This document shows positions 52,770 through 63,560 of a stretch of DNA of 64,000 bases, piece by piece; the first letter of the stretch is position 1; every line of letters starts with the position of its first letter. The position numbers and the translations under genes were made by a program. Below the pieces are notes generated by a model. That model ran no database searches and was not told where the DNA came from. It was given only the letters and a program-made list of their open reading frames with translations. Source of the stretch: Asparagopsis taxiformis (Eukaryota; Rhodophyta; Florideophyceae; Bonnemaisoniales; Bonnemaisoniaceae); contig JALQPE010002608.1 in NCBI GenBank assembly GCA_030407315.1, positions 1-64,000 of the forward strand. Direction: 5' to 3'.

Positions 52770-54671
52770 ATGTTCTCGACCTCCAACCGTACCATTTTCC
52801 ACATCCTTTTGCCAATCCTCATCCTGAGCTTCATCTCTCGCGCGGCATGCAAAGCTTCATTGACGGGTGAAACAGCTTACAATGAGAATGTCAAACGCAT
52901 AGTTTCAATGGTCAAGGCTCAGAAGATCAAAAATTTTCATTCGACCATTCGAAACTTCTATCCCGTTCCCACTCACAGTCAAACATTGCAACAATCCCAA
53001 ATCGCTCTGTACGACCAAACTCGTTCAAGTCATCAGCGGACACCCATCAATGTACTTGATATTCAACGCCAAATTTCAACCGGGCTCTCTGGTGAACTGT
53101 GCCGAACAGACACCGACTGTTCCTCTCCACGTCGTTGTATTGACGTCCAATCATCGACCCCATGCACCAGCTCATCAGGTTGTCTCTGTCTTCCAACGAA
53201 CTCTTCGGATTTCATTTGCAGCTGTACGAATTTGAACTGTCTAGAAGGAGATGTATGTTCTGTGGTTGGTTCTGATACTGTGTGTGTATCACCAATGCGA
53301 GATTATCCATTAATAGACTGTGGTGGTCCAGGAAACTTCACATTACAAAGTTGCAGTGAAGATAGTGACTGTGCTGGGTTGAGGAGGTGTTTTTCGCGTA
53401 TTGCGGATGGGCCATGCTCGGGCTCGGATTGCATATGCTTTCCTACGGAAACGCAAAATATCGAATGTTCATGTCGCAACCCAGACTGTTTGGAAGGGGA
53501 TGAGTGCAAAGATGTAGGAGAAAATTTTTCGCATTGTATTGGTGCCTCTGCTGTTGTTCCACCTATTGCATGTGACCGGGAGATGAAATTCACGGGGGAA
53601 TCATGCAGGATTGATTCAGAGTGCACGGGGCCTCGCTTCTGTTTCGACGATGATCTATCGCCATGTTCCATCAATTCTTCAAGCTGCATCTGTCGACCTG
53701 CAGCCGAACGCGACATCGCTTGCGGATGCCCAGATACCCGATGTATTTTCGGTGATGTGTGCAGCGAAGTTGAAGGAAATATGACAGCTTGTCGTTCATC
53801 GAATCTTGAACTCCCTCCTGTCATTTGCAACAACGGCATTGGGAAAGGACCTGGAGAGCGATGTAGAACACAAAGTGAGTGCAAACCTTTCCATTCATGT
53901 TTGGATCTGAGTAATGATATCAGACCATGTGAAAATTCTACAGAATGCATCTGTGTGGAAGATAACGTGGATGATCGCAGACAGTTCACTCTTGAATCAT
54001 GTGAGGAAAACAAAGATTGTGCAGGATTGAGATCATGTCAAAACCCAGATGCTTCTCCTTGTGATGGTGGCAAAAACTGTATATGCTCTCCCGTAGACAG
54101 TAATGATCTGTTTTGTTCTTGCGAAAATCCTAACTGCCTTGAGGGTGATATATGTATATCAACCGACAGGACAACTGCCTGTGTCTTTGGAACGACGGAG
54201 CTTCCAGAACTTGAGTGCCCGATTTCCCTTCCATTACCATCTGAATCAACTTCAGAAGTGGACACTTCTGCTGCTGCAAGAGATCCGTCACCCGAAATAA
54301 GTCCTGAAACTACAGCATCTCCTTCCCCGCAGAGCAATGTATGTATCGATGCTCGGGCACTCTCAGATTTGGCGAAACCTGAGCTAGTGTATCAGGAACA
54401 TGTTTTAGCAAAGGTACTCTGTGATCAGTCTGGGAGCTGTGCTACCTCTGGGCATATGGTGGAATACATGGGGTCTGGAATGATGATGAAGTCGTATTGC
54501 ATGATTGCAGGGTGTGTGGAACGGGTAATGGAGGTGAACAGCCCCAGATATCGAAAGGGAATTCGTGTGCGTTCGAAGACGGCTGGGCTAGAGTATACTG
54601 CTTTTGCTGCGCGGTATGGTAGTAGAGGTGAGGAAAGTTTGTTAGCGGCTGCTATTCGGTTTAGGCTATAA
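52770..54671 (+). CDS. Secreted cysteine-rich modular protein, copy 2
   Basis: 633 residues. It has the same layout as the gene at 25805: signal peptide, five Cys-rich modules, Thr/Ser/Pro linker and conserved C-terminal domain. The first 110 residues, module 1, modules 3-4 and the C-terminal domain are almost identical to copy 1. Module 2 (ADGPCSGSDCICFPTETQNI) and the end of module 5 (STDRTTACVFGTTELPEL) differ most, though every cysteine is kept. Homology extends about 240 bp upstream of the start codon. This suggests a tandem duplication followed by divergence in ligand-facing modules, with conversion elsewhere. Likely extracellular; function unknown. Confidence 0.85.
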   Translation: MFSTSNRTIFHILLPILILSFISRAACKASLTGETAYNENVKRIVSMVKAQKIKNFHSTIRNFYPVPTHSQTLQQSQIALYDQTRSSHQRTPINVLDIQRQISTGLSGELCRTDTDCSSPRRCIDVQSSTPCTSSSGCLCLPTNSSDFICSCTNLNCLEGDVCSVVGSDTVCVSPMRDYPLIDCGGPGNFTLQSCSEDSDCAGLRRCFSRIADGPCSGSDCICFPTETQNIECSCRNPDCLEGDECKDVGENFSHCIGASAVVPPIACDREMKFTGESCRIDSECTGPRFCFDDDLSPCSINSSSCICRPAAERDIACGCPDTRCIFGDVCSEVEGNMTACRSSNLELPPVICNNGIGKGPGERCRTQSECKPFHSCLDLSNDIRPCENSTECICVEDNVDDRRQFTLESCEENKDCAGLRSCQNPDASPCDGGKNCICSPVDSNDLFCSCENPNCLEGDICISTDRTTACVFGTTELPELECPISLPLPSESTSEVDTSAAARDPSPEISPETTASPSPQSNVCIDARALSDLAKPELVYQEHVLAKVLCDQSGSCATSGHMVEYMGSGMMMKSYCMIAGCVERVMEVNSPRYRKGIRVRSKTAGLEYTAFAARYGSRGEESLLAAAIRFRL

Positions 54672-55302
54672 TTAATTAAGTTGAACTAAAATGACCAATG
54701 TGTTTGAGTGTGATCATGCTCGTTTGTGTTCTTGCAACGGAGCCGGATTCGGTCAAGATGTGCAACATTTCCTCTGCACCGCCAATAGATGCTTATGGCA
54801 GGTGTCCCAAGATTACCGAAGTAGAAATCAACAGGACTCCGTAAGGTCTGCCATCAGGCCAAATGGCGTCTATCAGGATTTCGTTGAGTAGAAAGCCGTT
54901 ACAGAAACAGCACATGCATAAGTCGCTCGCGAGACGGTACTAAATTAATTTGCAGCGTTACACGATTATTATGAGTAACTTGTGTCAAGTTGCCTTACGG
55001 AGAAAGTTCCCCCTACAGAGAACTGGGCACATCCAATCATCACTGCAACGTGGTTCTTCGCCTTACAGTCACTGTAAGACATTACAGTAAAGAATTGGGC
55101 CAAGTGTTCATCTACTATTGGACAGTTATTGGTATACATCTCAATGCTATGTGGGCGGGACGGTGCCACGTCACAATTTCTGTAGAGGAGCAAACAAGTC
55201 ACCCACAGCGCGCGCGACATCCAGAAGAGCCACTGTACGCTCTTCGTTTGTCCCTACAAGCCCTACTCCCATCAACCGCACCCGGTCGCATTCCCGTCCG
55301 TC
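54672..55302. other. Intergenic region before the NB-ARC gene
   Basis: Only short frames, none with a recognised domain. It presumably contains the promoter of the receptor-like gene. Confidence 0.4.
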
Positions 55303-58300
55303 ATGAAACGCAATGCTAGAATTGCCGCCCGCCGCGCTAAACAGCCTTCCGTACTCTCGGCTCCACGCCAAACAACTCCCGAGCTCGACTTTTCTCCCAA
55401 GTCGTCGTCTCCCGAAAGCGCCGCCAAATCAGCCCTGCTCTCCGACGACCCTCGCAAAAATGCCATTGCTCTCGTCGGTATGGGCGGCACCGGTAAGACC
55501 ACCATCCTTCGTGCGCTTGCAAGACGCCCCGAAATATGGGCTAAATTCTCCGACGGTGTCTGGTTCGTTCAGCTTGGTCATGATGTCACCTTGCAGTCAT
55601 TCCTCATTCAAATCCAAACACTCGTCAAATACGCCTTCCCCGATTTTCTGCAACAGTTTGAAGAGCTGGCTACTGTTAAGGATACACATGATACTTTGGT
55701 CAATAATCTCACCGAATTGATGGCCGACAAGCGACTTCTCATTCTCTTCGATGACGTGTGGGATACAAATGAGAGTTTTGAACTCGTTCGTGCCATGTAC
55801 ATGTCTGTGCAACAAATAGATGGCAACTCTTTTAAAATTATCACTTCTACAAGGAGTTGGGAGATTGGACGCGCTCCATACCATGATGAATCGATTGCTG
55901 TAAGACCAGAATATTCCAGTGCTGAAAAAGTTCGTAGAATTCTCTTCCGTCACGCTTGTATTGATTACCGCAAGCTGACAACTCTCTCACCCAAAAATAG
56001 CCGAGCGCTCAATTGCATACTTGATACGTGTGCTGGCCTACCGCTAGCAATCGGTGTTGCTGGCTCCTCAATTCGGGGCATGATGGATTCGTGTATTGAC
56101 GTATCTGACCAGGACGTTTTCGTTGAATACTGGGAGTGCCTCGAGACAAATGTTTCACAACTGGGCACAACTGCAATTAACAATTACAAAGGCTTGTTTG
56201 CATCACTTCAGTCTAGTCTACAGATTATGGCAAACCTTTGGAAATGTAAGCGTATTTCGATTGATGCCATGTTCCGTTCTCTGTGTATCCTGAAAAAGCA
56301 GATGGTTCTGCCTTTGAGAGTAGCAGAAAAGCTGTGGGATGTGTCACCGCAGATTGCGTTGGAGGGCGTGCTGCTACTTTCGCGAAAGAGCGTGGCATCG
56401 CTGGAGCGCAGTGAAAGAGGACGTATCGAGGGACTGCGGTTACACGATGTGGTACATGACCTCAGTGTGCAGATGGCTCAAGGTGAAGAGGGTGTCCAAG
56501 TATGGCATGATAAGTTGCTGAATGGTTTCCGTAAGTGCAAAACTACGTCTGCAAGGGCAAGAAAGAAACAAAAATCTTCTGATACACAGTGGTGGAGTCT
56601 GAGCTATGACAATTATTTCACTACCAATGTCATATGGCATATGATCGCCGCTGGACGTGCAACAGATGCGTTACAGTTGCTCACGGACTACCGGTGGATA
56701 CAGAAGATGAATGAAGGTAAAGATTGCGTTCCGTTTCAAAAGATCATTTCCGACATGCGGACTCTGAGAGAATACTTGAAGCAGCAGGATGGGATTGATG
56801 TCGAAAATAATGTTGCACATGATATCGAACTGATTATGAAGACAATGCTGTTGTGCAGGTCGCCGTACTGTATCGAGCACCGAAGGCAATGCACATTCCA
56901 ATTGCAAGGGCGATTAGCTGCATTGAAAAGTGATTCGCTTGTTGTGAAGAGGTTACTATGGAGTATTGAACAATATGCAAGGCGCCCTTGGGCTCGGGCA
57001 GGGCCTGGTGTGCTGCGAAGTGTGAAGAGCGGCTTGAACCGTGTTCTGTATCTGCAGAACATAGTAGTATGCATGACTATGGGATTGAACGAAGATGAGT
57101 TGGTAGTTGGAGGAGAGCATGGAGTGTTGTGGGTGGCAAGCACAACTGATGGATCAACAAAATACATATTTCATGGAAAGCACGACGGAGAAATTGTTGA
57201 TGTGTGTACAGATAGAGACCAAGGATTAATCTATTCTTGCGGTGAAGATGGAAGAGTTATGTTATGGCAAGATTATCAGCGTGTACATTTTCTCCAAGTC
57301 GACATATTAGAAGAAGAAGAGATTATCTGTTCGATGCAGGTGCTACTTCAACAACAAATCGTTGCCCTTGGTACTAATAGAGGACGACTGATACTACTCG
57401 AAATCGCAAGCGGAAAGAGCAAGGCTGTAAACGGGCATAGTGACATGGTCACATCACTAGCAGCGGGGCAGAGTGAAGACCTCTTCTTATGTTCTGGTTC
57501 ATGGAACGGTACTATTCGCTTATGGAACGCACGTACGTCCAAACCAAGAGGTAGTTTGGCAGATTGCCATACACGCAAAGTGAATTGTTGGTCGTTAAGT
57601 AGTGATGAGAGTTTCATCGCACTGGGATCTCATGATGGCACTATTCGCCTATGGGATGTGTCTGAACAACGCCAGGTATGGCAATCCTCATCAGGGCATA
57701 AGGGAAGTGTGATATTTGTCACGTTTAATTCCAATGGCCAATTGTTATATTCCGGCGACTTGGGCGGCACAATTTGTGTCTGGAAGTTGAGAAGCGGTGA
57801 CGCTGAAGTCCACTTGATGCACACCATGCACCATGCGCTAATGAGAAGTGTAGCATCGCTTCTAGTCGGGTATAACAGTTCAGAAATTTTTGCATTGTCT
57901 GAATTTTCCAATCAAGTGTATGTCTGGGACGCAAAAGAGAGAAGTGACGACAGCAACGACGATACTGACAGCGGGGGTTTTTTAAGCGATGTGAAAATGT
58001 TCGCAATATCTGAAGACGAGACAACAATGGCAACCTGGAATGAACAACTGAAACGCATCGAAATTCGAAGTATGTCTGATGTGAACAACAATATCGATAA
58101 CGTTTTAACAAGCTTCCAACTGCCACGAGATCAACATCCGCCCATTGGTAGCATGATCGTTTCAAACAAACACGTTGTTGCATACTGTTGGGATCGAAAG
58201 TGCGAGGTGCATGTTGTCGATATGCGCAGCGGAAAGGAACTGCCCACATTCTCCGAACTAGAACAATGGGCTTGCTCCTTGTCCGGAGATTACTCTAGGC

Positions 58301-59445
58301 ATTTAAAGAACATGTCATTTATTTCAGATGGAAGTTACATCAAGGCCACAGCTGTCTCTTACAGCGATCTGAATACCAACGAAGGCACAGAGAATCTGCT
58401 GTCGTGGGATATCTCTACAGGAGAACAGGTGCATGTTCCATCAATCTCCTCTGACATTTCATCATTGAGCAGCATGGATGACATTCAAGTCGACTCCGGT
58501 AACTATCCTGCTACGAACTCAACACCACAGCTAATTAGTGAACAGCACGATATTCTTGGTTTCTCGAGCGATGTACAATATAAGGACGATGCTACAAACT
58601 TCACCATCGCATCAACCGAGCACCAACTTTCGCACACGCACTACTGTGGTACCACTTCTAGGTTGTGGTTTTCACGGAGATCTGGCGGTTTAGAACACAT
58701 TGCTCTGATTGAACACCGGACTCAACTAACACAGTGTAGCGAGCCACGTCTGCCAGAGCTCGTGCATCCGATGACGGCTCAGTCGCAGCTTACGAATGCC
58801 TCAAGCAGTGTAGATGAATGCGGCGATGAAGTTTACGACGTTTTCATCAGTCATGCTGGTCACGACAAATGGCCCATCGCTAATCCATTGTGCAAGGCCC
58901 TGGTAGCAAAGGGCTTGAAGGTGTTCTTTGACAACACGGAACTGCGTCCCGGACAGAACGCATCGCAAAAGATGAATCAGGCCATGAAGACGGCTAAAAT
59001 CGCGCTTGTGATACTTTCGCCACAGTTTGCAGCTCGTCATTGGACAACAAAAGAATTGCTGTGTTTCATAGAGCGTTTCCGGCGAGAAGGTGAACGAGGT
59101 ATGGTTATTATACCAGTGTTCTATCGATTGAGTCTAGAGGATTGTAGGAAGAACAATTGTTTGGAGTTGTTGAACATGACGGACGAGAATGGGGAGAAGA
59201 TATTTGAGAAGGAAAAGTTTGGCGAATTGATCGCAGGAAACAGTAAGTTGATTTCGGACGTGCTGGATGCGCTTGAATTGTTACGGGGCATTACCGGAAT
59301 CGAGAACTTGGAGAAGGCGACAAACAAGTCAGGCGATGTCGAGAAGGAGAAGCGGGAAAATTTGATTTTAAGGATTGTCGACGCGATTGTTAGTGCGAAG
59401 AAACGATTAGATGACGGAACAGCTGCCGGTCCTGGTGATTCATAG
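55303..59445 (+). CDS. NB-ARC / WD40 / TIR STAND protein (NLR-like receptor)
   Basis: 1380 residues, single open frame. A basic, Pro/Ser-rich N-terminus is followed directly by an NB-ARC ATPase: P-loop GMGGTGKTT (59-67, K65), kinase-2 LLILFDDVWD (D150, D151), sensor KIITSTR, GLPLAI (245-250) and an MHD-like LHDVVHD (380-386). A helical region follows, then WD40 repeats from about 585 to 1090 (GTIRLWN, GTIRLWD and GTICVWK repeat ends). The C-terminus is a TIR domain (1178 to about 1330) with YDVFISHAG, FFDNTELRPG and the putative catalytic Glu E1251 in HWTTKELL. Known: NB-ARC/WD40 is the APAF1 layout, and TIR domains can cleave NAD+ in immune signalling. Inference: a cytosolic sensor in which ligand binding by WD40 drives NB-ARC oligomerisation and clusters TIR. 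The domain order is the reverse of plant TIR-NB-LRR proteins. Confidence 0.92.
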   Translation: MKRNARIAARRAKQPSVLSAPRQTTPELDFSPKSSSPESAAKSALLSDDPRKNAIALVGMGGTGKTTILRALARRPEIWAKFSDGVWFVQLGHDVTLQSFLIQIQTLVKYAFPDFLQQFEELATVKDTHDTLVNNLTELMADKRLLILFDDVWDTNESFELVRAMYMSVQQIDGNSFKIITSTRSWEIGRAPYHDESIAVRPEYSSAEKVRRILFRHACIDYRKLTTLSPKNSRALNCILDTCAGLPLAIGVAGSSIRGMMDSCIDVSDQDVFVEYWECLETNVSQLGTTAINNYKGLFASLQSSLQIMANLWKCKRISIDAMFRSLCILKKQMVLPLRVAEKLWDVSPQIALEGVLLLSRKSVASLERSERGRIEGLRLHDVVHDLSVQMAQGEEGVQVWHDKLLNGFRKCKTTSARARKKQKSSDTQWWSLSYDNYFTTNVIWHMIAAGRATDALQLLTDYRWIQKMNEGKDCVPFQKIISDMRTLREYLKQQDGIDVENNVAHDIELIMKTMLLCRSPYCIEHRRQCTFQLQGRLAALKSDSLVVKRLLWSIEQYARRPWARAGPGVLRSVKSGLNRVLYLQNIVVCMTMGLNEDELVVGGEHGVLWVASTTDGSTKYIFHGKHDGEIVDVCTDRDQGLIYSCGEDGRVMLWQDYQRVHFLQVDILEEEEIICSMQVLLQQQIVALGTNRGRLILLEIASGKSKAVNGHSDMVTSLAAGQSEDLFLCSGSWNGTIRLWNARTSKPRGSLADCHTRKVNCWSLSSDESFIALGSHDGTIRLWDVSEQRQVWQSSSGHKGSVIFVTFNSNGQLLYSGDLGGTICVWKLRSGDAEVHLMHTMHHALMRSVASLLVGYNSSEIFALSEFSNQVYVWDAKERSDDSNDDTDSGGFLSDVKMFAISEDETTMATWNEQLKRIEIRSMSDVNNNIDNVLTSFQLPRDQHPPIGSMIVSNKHVVAYCWDRKCEVHVVDMRSGKELPTFSELEQWACSLSGDYSRHLKNMSFISDGSYIKATAVSYSDLNTNEGTENLLSWDISTGEQVHVPSISSDISSLSSMDDIQVDSGNYPATNSTPQLISEQHDILGFSSDVQYKDDATNFTIASTEHQLSHTHYCGTTSRLWFSRRSGGLEHIALIEHRTQLTQCSEPRLPELVHPMTAQSQLTNASSSVDECGDEVYDVFISHAGHDKWPIANPLCKALVAKGLKVFFDNTELRPGQNASQKMNQAMKTAKIALVILSPQFAARHWTTKELLCFIERFRREGERGMVIIPVFYRLSLEDCRKNNCLELLNMTDENGEKIFEKEKFGELIAGNSKLISDVLDALELLRGITGIENLEKATNKSGDVEKEKRENLILRIVDAIVSAKKRLDDGTAAGPGDS

Positions 59446-60310
59446 AGCTGTAAGATGAAAACACGTTGTATAGTAATGTACTTGATTTGTAACAGATGTA
59501 TATGCGATAAATATGATTCTTGTACAATGAAGAGGACAAAGAGTCCTGAAGTGCACAGCGTTCCGTGGGAAAGATTGAATCATGGATGTGTGATCTCCAG
59601 CGCAACGATTGGTAATAGAACGCGCGAGCGCAGGGTGCAGTCAATAGCGAAAGCGCATATCGTGGTCGATACTGCATGCCATACCGGTGACCATTGTGAA
59701 GTGATTTGTTCAGGGACGATTGGTTAGGAACGACGGCGGTTAGGAATAAGAAGATGGCAGCGATAGGAAATAGCCGAAAGTTGAGGTTGGAATTGTCCGC
59801 AAGAACTGTGAGGTACTGAGGGTGGTCAAAGTTTCAATCCCGCTGCGATGGCTCTTGGTCATGCCAAACATTCTGAGATTGCACGGATAGCAACGGTGGA
59901 GGCTACAGAACGCACTAACAAATCCACCAATTCGATGCAAATCCCTCCAGTTAGACGCATCCAGAGAAAAATGAATTTATCCGCCCGAACAATTTCCACG
60001 CCTTTTTCCATGCCAGCTTGCACCGCCGCAACTTGAACGTTCCTTCGCTGACGACCTACGGCGTTGCATGTGATCCATCTGCTGTGGCATGCTGCATCTT
60101 TACTCCCCACAGGAAGAATCAGTACATCACACAGAGAGAAGCTTCACTATGATCCCTTCTTCGAGACTTGAAAAAAAATTGCTGATCGCGGTATTTATTT
60201 CACAGTAAGCACATGCACCGACATGTTGCGCAGTGGCATGTCTACATTACTTAAATTATCTACAACATCTATTCTTCCGCCAGTACTAACGGAAAGTTGC
60301 AGTCCATCAA
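59446..60310. other. Intergenic region
   Basis: Only short frames without recognisable motifs. It should contain the 3' ends of the flanking convergent genes. Confidence 0.4.
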
Positions 60311-60664
60311 TTAAAACAGCGGCGAGAAGATGATCTTCAACTGTTCGATGATTCCCTTGCCGGTCATCGCCTCAGTCACAACGCCAATGAAGAAGCCCAT
60401 CATGGCAGCCCGTCCATTGAGCTGTTCAGCGAATGGGAAGTAGTCGCGCTCAGCACTCTGTGCGGCCACCTGCTTGGCGGCGCGGTTCTCCTGAGTACGC
60501 TTGAACGGGGTCTCCGCTGGGGTTTCGGGCGTCGGGCGCTTTGCCTGTGCGACGATGATCGACTTCCTGGACACGGTTGGACGTGCTCTGCAGATTGTGG
60601 AGGTACCATGCAGGGCGGATGCGGAGCTGGAGAATGTTGCTAGGGTGGGTACGAAGGCCGACAT
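60311..60664 (-). CDS. Plastid-targeted one-helix (HLIP/OHP-like) light-harvesting-like protein
   Basis: 117 residues. The first ~40 residues are rich in Ser/Thr/Ala/Arg with few acidic residues, as in a chloroplast transit peptide. The mature part ends in the chlorophyll-binding one-helix motif: AEQLNGRAAMMGFF (E and N/R pigment-ligand pattern), then the membrane helix to TGKGIIEQL. High-light-inducible and one-helix proteins are thylakoid proteins that bind chlorophyll and carotenoid, protecting photosystem assembly and repair. Length and motif fit the family. It is nuclear-type here because it has a transit peptide and transposon-rich surroundings. It is the clearest sign that the organism is photosynthetic. 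Confidence 0.88.
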   Translation of the reverse strand: MSAFVPTLATFSSSASALHGTSTICRARPTVSRKSIIVAQAKRPTPETPAETPFKRTQENRAAKQVAAQSAERDYFPFAEQLNGRAAMMGFFIGVVTEAMTGKGIIEQLKIIFSPLF

Positions 60665-60762
60665 TTTGTGTTTGGACGGTGAAGTTTTGAGAGATGAAGT
60701 CTTGAGGGTTGTAGCTGAGTGAGTGCGTGGGTAGAGACGGTGAGGGGGTGGCTGGGTCTAGA

Positions 60763-60770
60763 CTTATATA
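60763..60770 (-). promoter_or_regulatory. TATA-like box of the one-helix protein gene
   Basis: The minus strand reads TATATAAG about 99 bp before the ATG at 60664, a spacing suitable for a core promoter with a short 5' UTR. It was found by inspection only. Confidence 0.4.
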
Positions 60771-60771
60771 C

Positions 60772-62080
60772 AGTTGCTGGGAGGGTGGTGGGGTATGGGA
60801 TCGGGTCATGTAAAGTTTGATCCTGCATCGGCGATCGCAGAATGGAATTGTGTAGGTGCGGCAATGAAAGTCGACACGGAATAACTGCTGTAGAGACCAG
60901 AAACTGGGCAGCTGCTGGTCAGATGGACAAGATGATGGGAATGTGAGCTAGAGTAGATGGAGATGAGCGGTAGGATGAGTGATTGTATGTTGTATGTACA
61001 CGGGTGGCAAAATTGTCAACAATGTGAAATGGGGATGTGGGAAAATGTTGGGGCCGGTTGCGAATTCAGATATCATCTGCAGACCACAAGATTTGATTTC
61101 TGGCACGCGATTCGCCACGCGCGATCTGCTCCGTGGCGTTCATCCGCCTCCGTGCGGTCAGCGATTTCGGCAACCGTTGCGTTCACCGGCGTATTTTGTT
61201 ATATTTTAATTGAATTTCGGACATGTCGGAAATCCCTTTCTGGAACAGAATCTGCCCAACCTCCCAACTGGTAGTTGTATATGTCCGTCGCCTACGCGTC
61301 GTGCTGTGCATTGGCTTCTAGCCACAGCTCGATAAATTTGTGTCGCTCTGCGAGTTACCAAAATTTCTCCCGCTGCAGTTAATACGTTATGACTCTCCTC
61401 GTTGGCACCCCCTGACATGTCATGTCGTTGACGTTACGAATCTTCTGGATTTCCTCTAATACAATTGCCTCAGTATTTCCACAGCTTTTGTCCGCTCAGA
61501 GCAACTAGACGCGCACATGTTCGTACTACGCCTCCCTACACAAACATGCTTGCAATGCTATCACCCAGAAGCTAGGCAGATTTCGTAGTCCTGGCAATAC
61601 CATGCCAACGTTCTGGCTGCGTCAGCCGGGAAAATCTACAGATAGAGCTGAAAACACACTAGATTGGGTTGAGCATACATTATTCGGTGTTTTGTGGAGT
61701 ATGCATGTGTTGAAGGTCGACAGAATTCTAGATCGTCACAAAGTGCGGCGCAATACAAGTATATCTGCAACAGAAGTTCGTCGTTGATAAACGTGAGTTC
61801 CCCATAGAATCTAGGTGACTAACTCAACATTGATGTGCCTAACGAGCAAGAATTCAGACCGGGTGATTGTATAGCAACACTAGGAACGAGCGTCAACAAG
61901 ATTAACCTGTGAAAGTACCGTGTCGGCAACTAGCTGTTGTGCATTGAACAAATAGAGACCGGTTTGGGGGCAATCTCGGCAACTAGTCAGTCATACCGAA
62001 TGCTAGCCAACAACTACATGTTGCAATCACCAATGAGAGGGTAGGGCAAAGATACTTGTATTTACTTATTATAAGCCAAG
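60772..62080. other. Intergenic region without recognised genes
   Basis: Several short frames, none with a domain I recognise. Confidence 0.35.
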
Positions 62081-62099
62081 GTTCGGCTATAGTATCGAC

Positions 62100-63560
62100 G
62101 TACTTGAGAACCCGTTGAAGAATCAGATTGTCACACAGTGTGAACTGTTTGGCGCTGAGCAGTGATGAGAGGCTACTCGCACCGGAATTCATAATTTGCA
62201 TCATTCTGTTCCTTTGTATGGAAATCTTGGACAGAGTGTGAAGTGGGTTACATTCAGTCTAGATGGCCATCTGTTGTATTCGGGCGACTCGAGTTGCAGA
62301 AATTTGTGTCTGGAGGTGAACTCGTGGTGTCTAGGAGATACCACTTGCCCTATTTCGGTGAACAATTCGTAGTAGCTCACTTTTTCGAGAAACTCGAATC
62401 GAAGATATGTGCGGTGCGCGGTCATGCGCGCCGTGCTCAATGACGGTAAAGATAGTACAAGATGCCTCCGAGTGAACGAATTCGCATTTTCTGCAGATGA
62501 GGCAACAGTGGTGACATGTAGGAGTAAAATGTATCCGACGTGATTTCCGGGGTGTCCAGTAACGTTAAGTTGAAGAGTATAAAGCTAAATCTTGATAGTT
62601 TCAATAACAGAGTAGCAATGTGAAACGTTCGCAATGCTACTCTTTTGTTTCTAAAGTGTACCGTGCACGGTTTTCACATACACAGTGAATAGGAGATGCA
62701 CGCAATTTCCAAAGTAGAGCAATCGGCTCTTTCCCTGCCGTAGAAAACGTTGCGCCAAACGGGAAAGTTGCGTGTCCCCTGGGACGGAAGTTTCACTATT
62801 ACCACCCCCAACCTTGCTGCGTTTCGTCTCCGGGAAAGTAAGAAGAACGCATATCACACGGCACGTGTATGAATTCTGGAAGCCCACTAACAGTGAGATG
62901 CACGAGCAGAGCATGGCAAGACAGGCTTCACTACTACAACAAACTGAAGGAAGCTCAAACACGCCTACGACACCTTCATCAGCCACGCTGGTCCGGATAA
63001 AGGGGTCATCACGTATACGATTTGCGATGGCACTAGGCTGAAAGTATTCTTCGACAAAATTGTACTGCAACCCGGGCAGAATGCGTCACAGAAGATGAAT
63101 CATGCGATGAAGACGGCGAGGTAGCGCATGTGATAAGATCGCCTCAATTTGCGGCTTGGAATCTGAGTGATGGAGGCTGTGAAGCGTCGAGGAGTAATCG
63201 CGAAGAGGTGGAGAACGCGGTGTGATCATCATCCCAGTGTTCTACCGACTGAGTTTGGAAGACTGTAGATGTGGTTTTTCAACTTGACGCGAGTGACAAA
63301 CGTGGAGGAGCGGGGATGTCCGAGAAGGGTTCGGGATGTGACCGTTATCTGCCAGGTGATTTCAGATATGCTTGAAGCACTTGGACTGCTGTGGGGCATG
63401 ACTGAGATTGAAAACTGGGAGGGGCCACGAAAGATTGAGAAGATTATCGGCGCGATTTTTGGAGGGAAGATGAGGGTGGATGGCGATGGAATGGCAGCCC
63501 TAGTGGCTTGCAGGCCTGAACTTGAGTTGTGTGTAGGGCGGACGCTGTGATGCCGTATTG
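62100..63560 (+). pseudogene. Decayed paralogue of the NB-ARC/WD40/TIR gene
   Basis: Pieces match the receptor gene in order but not in frame. The WD40 segment near 62130-62180 parallels 57565-57615, and 62230-62320 parallels the GHKGSVIFVTFNSNGQLLYSG repeat. A TIR segment at 62960-63120 reads AYDTFISHAGPDKG, then LKVFFDKIVLQPGQNASQKM and MNHAMKTAR before stops. A further TIR remnant (HPSVLPTEFGRL-like frame, PVFYRLSLEDC equivalent) lies near 63230, and an end region at 63350-63500 parallels 59250-59410. The NB-ARC part was not found. It is broken by many stops, frameshifts and deletions. Confidence 0.8.

Noticed and set aside
59859..60110. Minus-strand frame of 83 codons
   Set aside because: No motif, no homology recognised, and it overlaps an equally open + frame.
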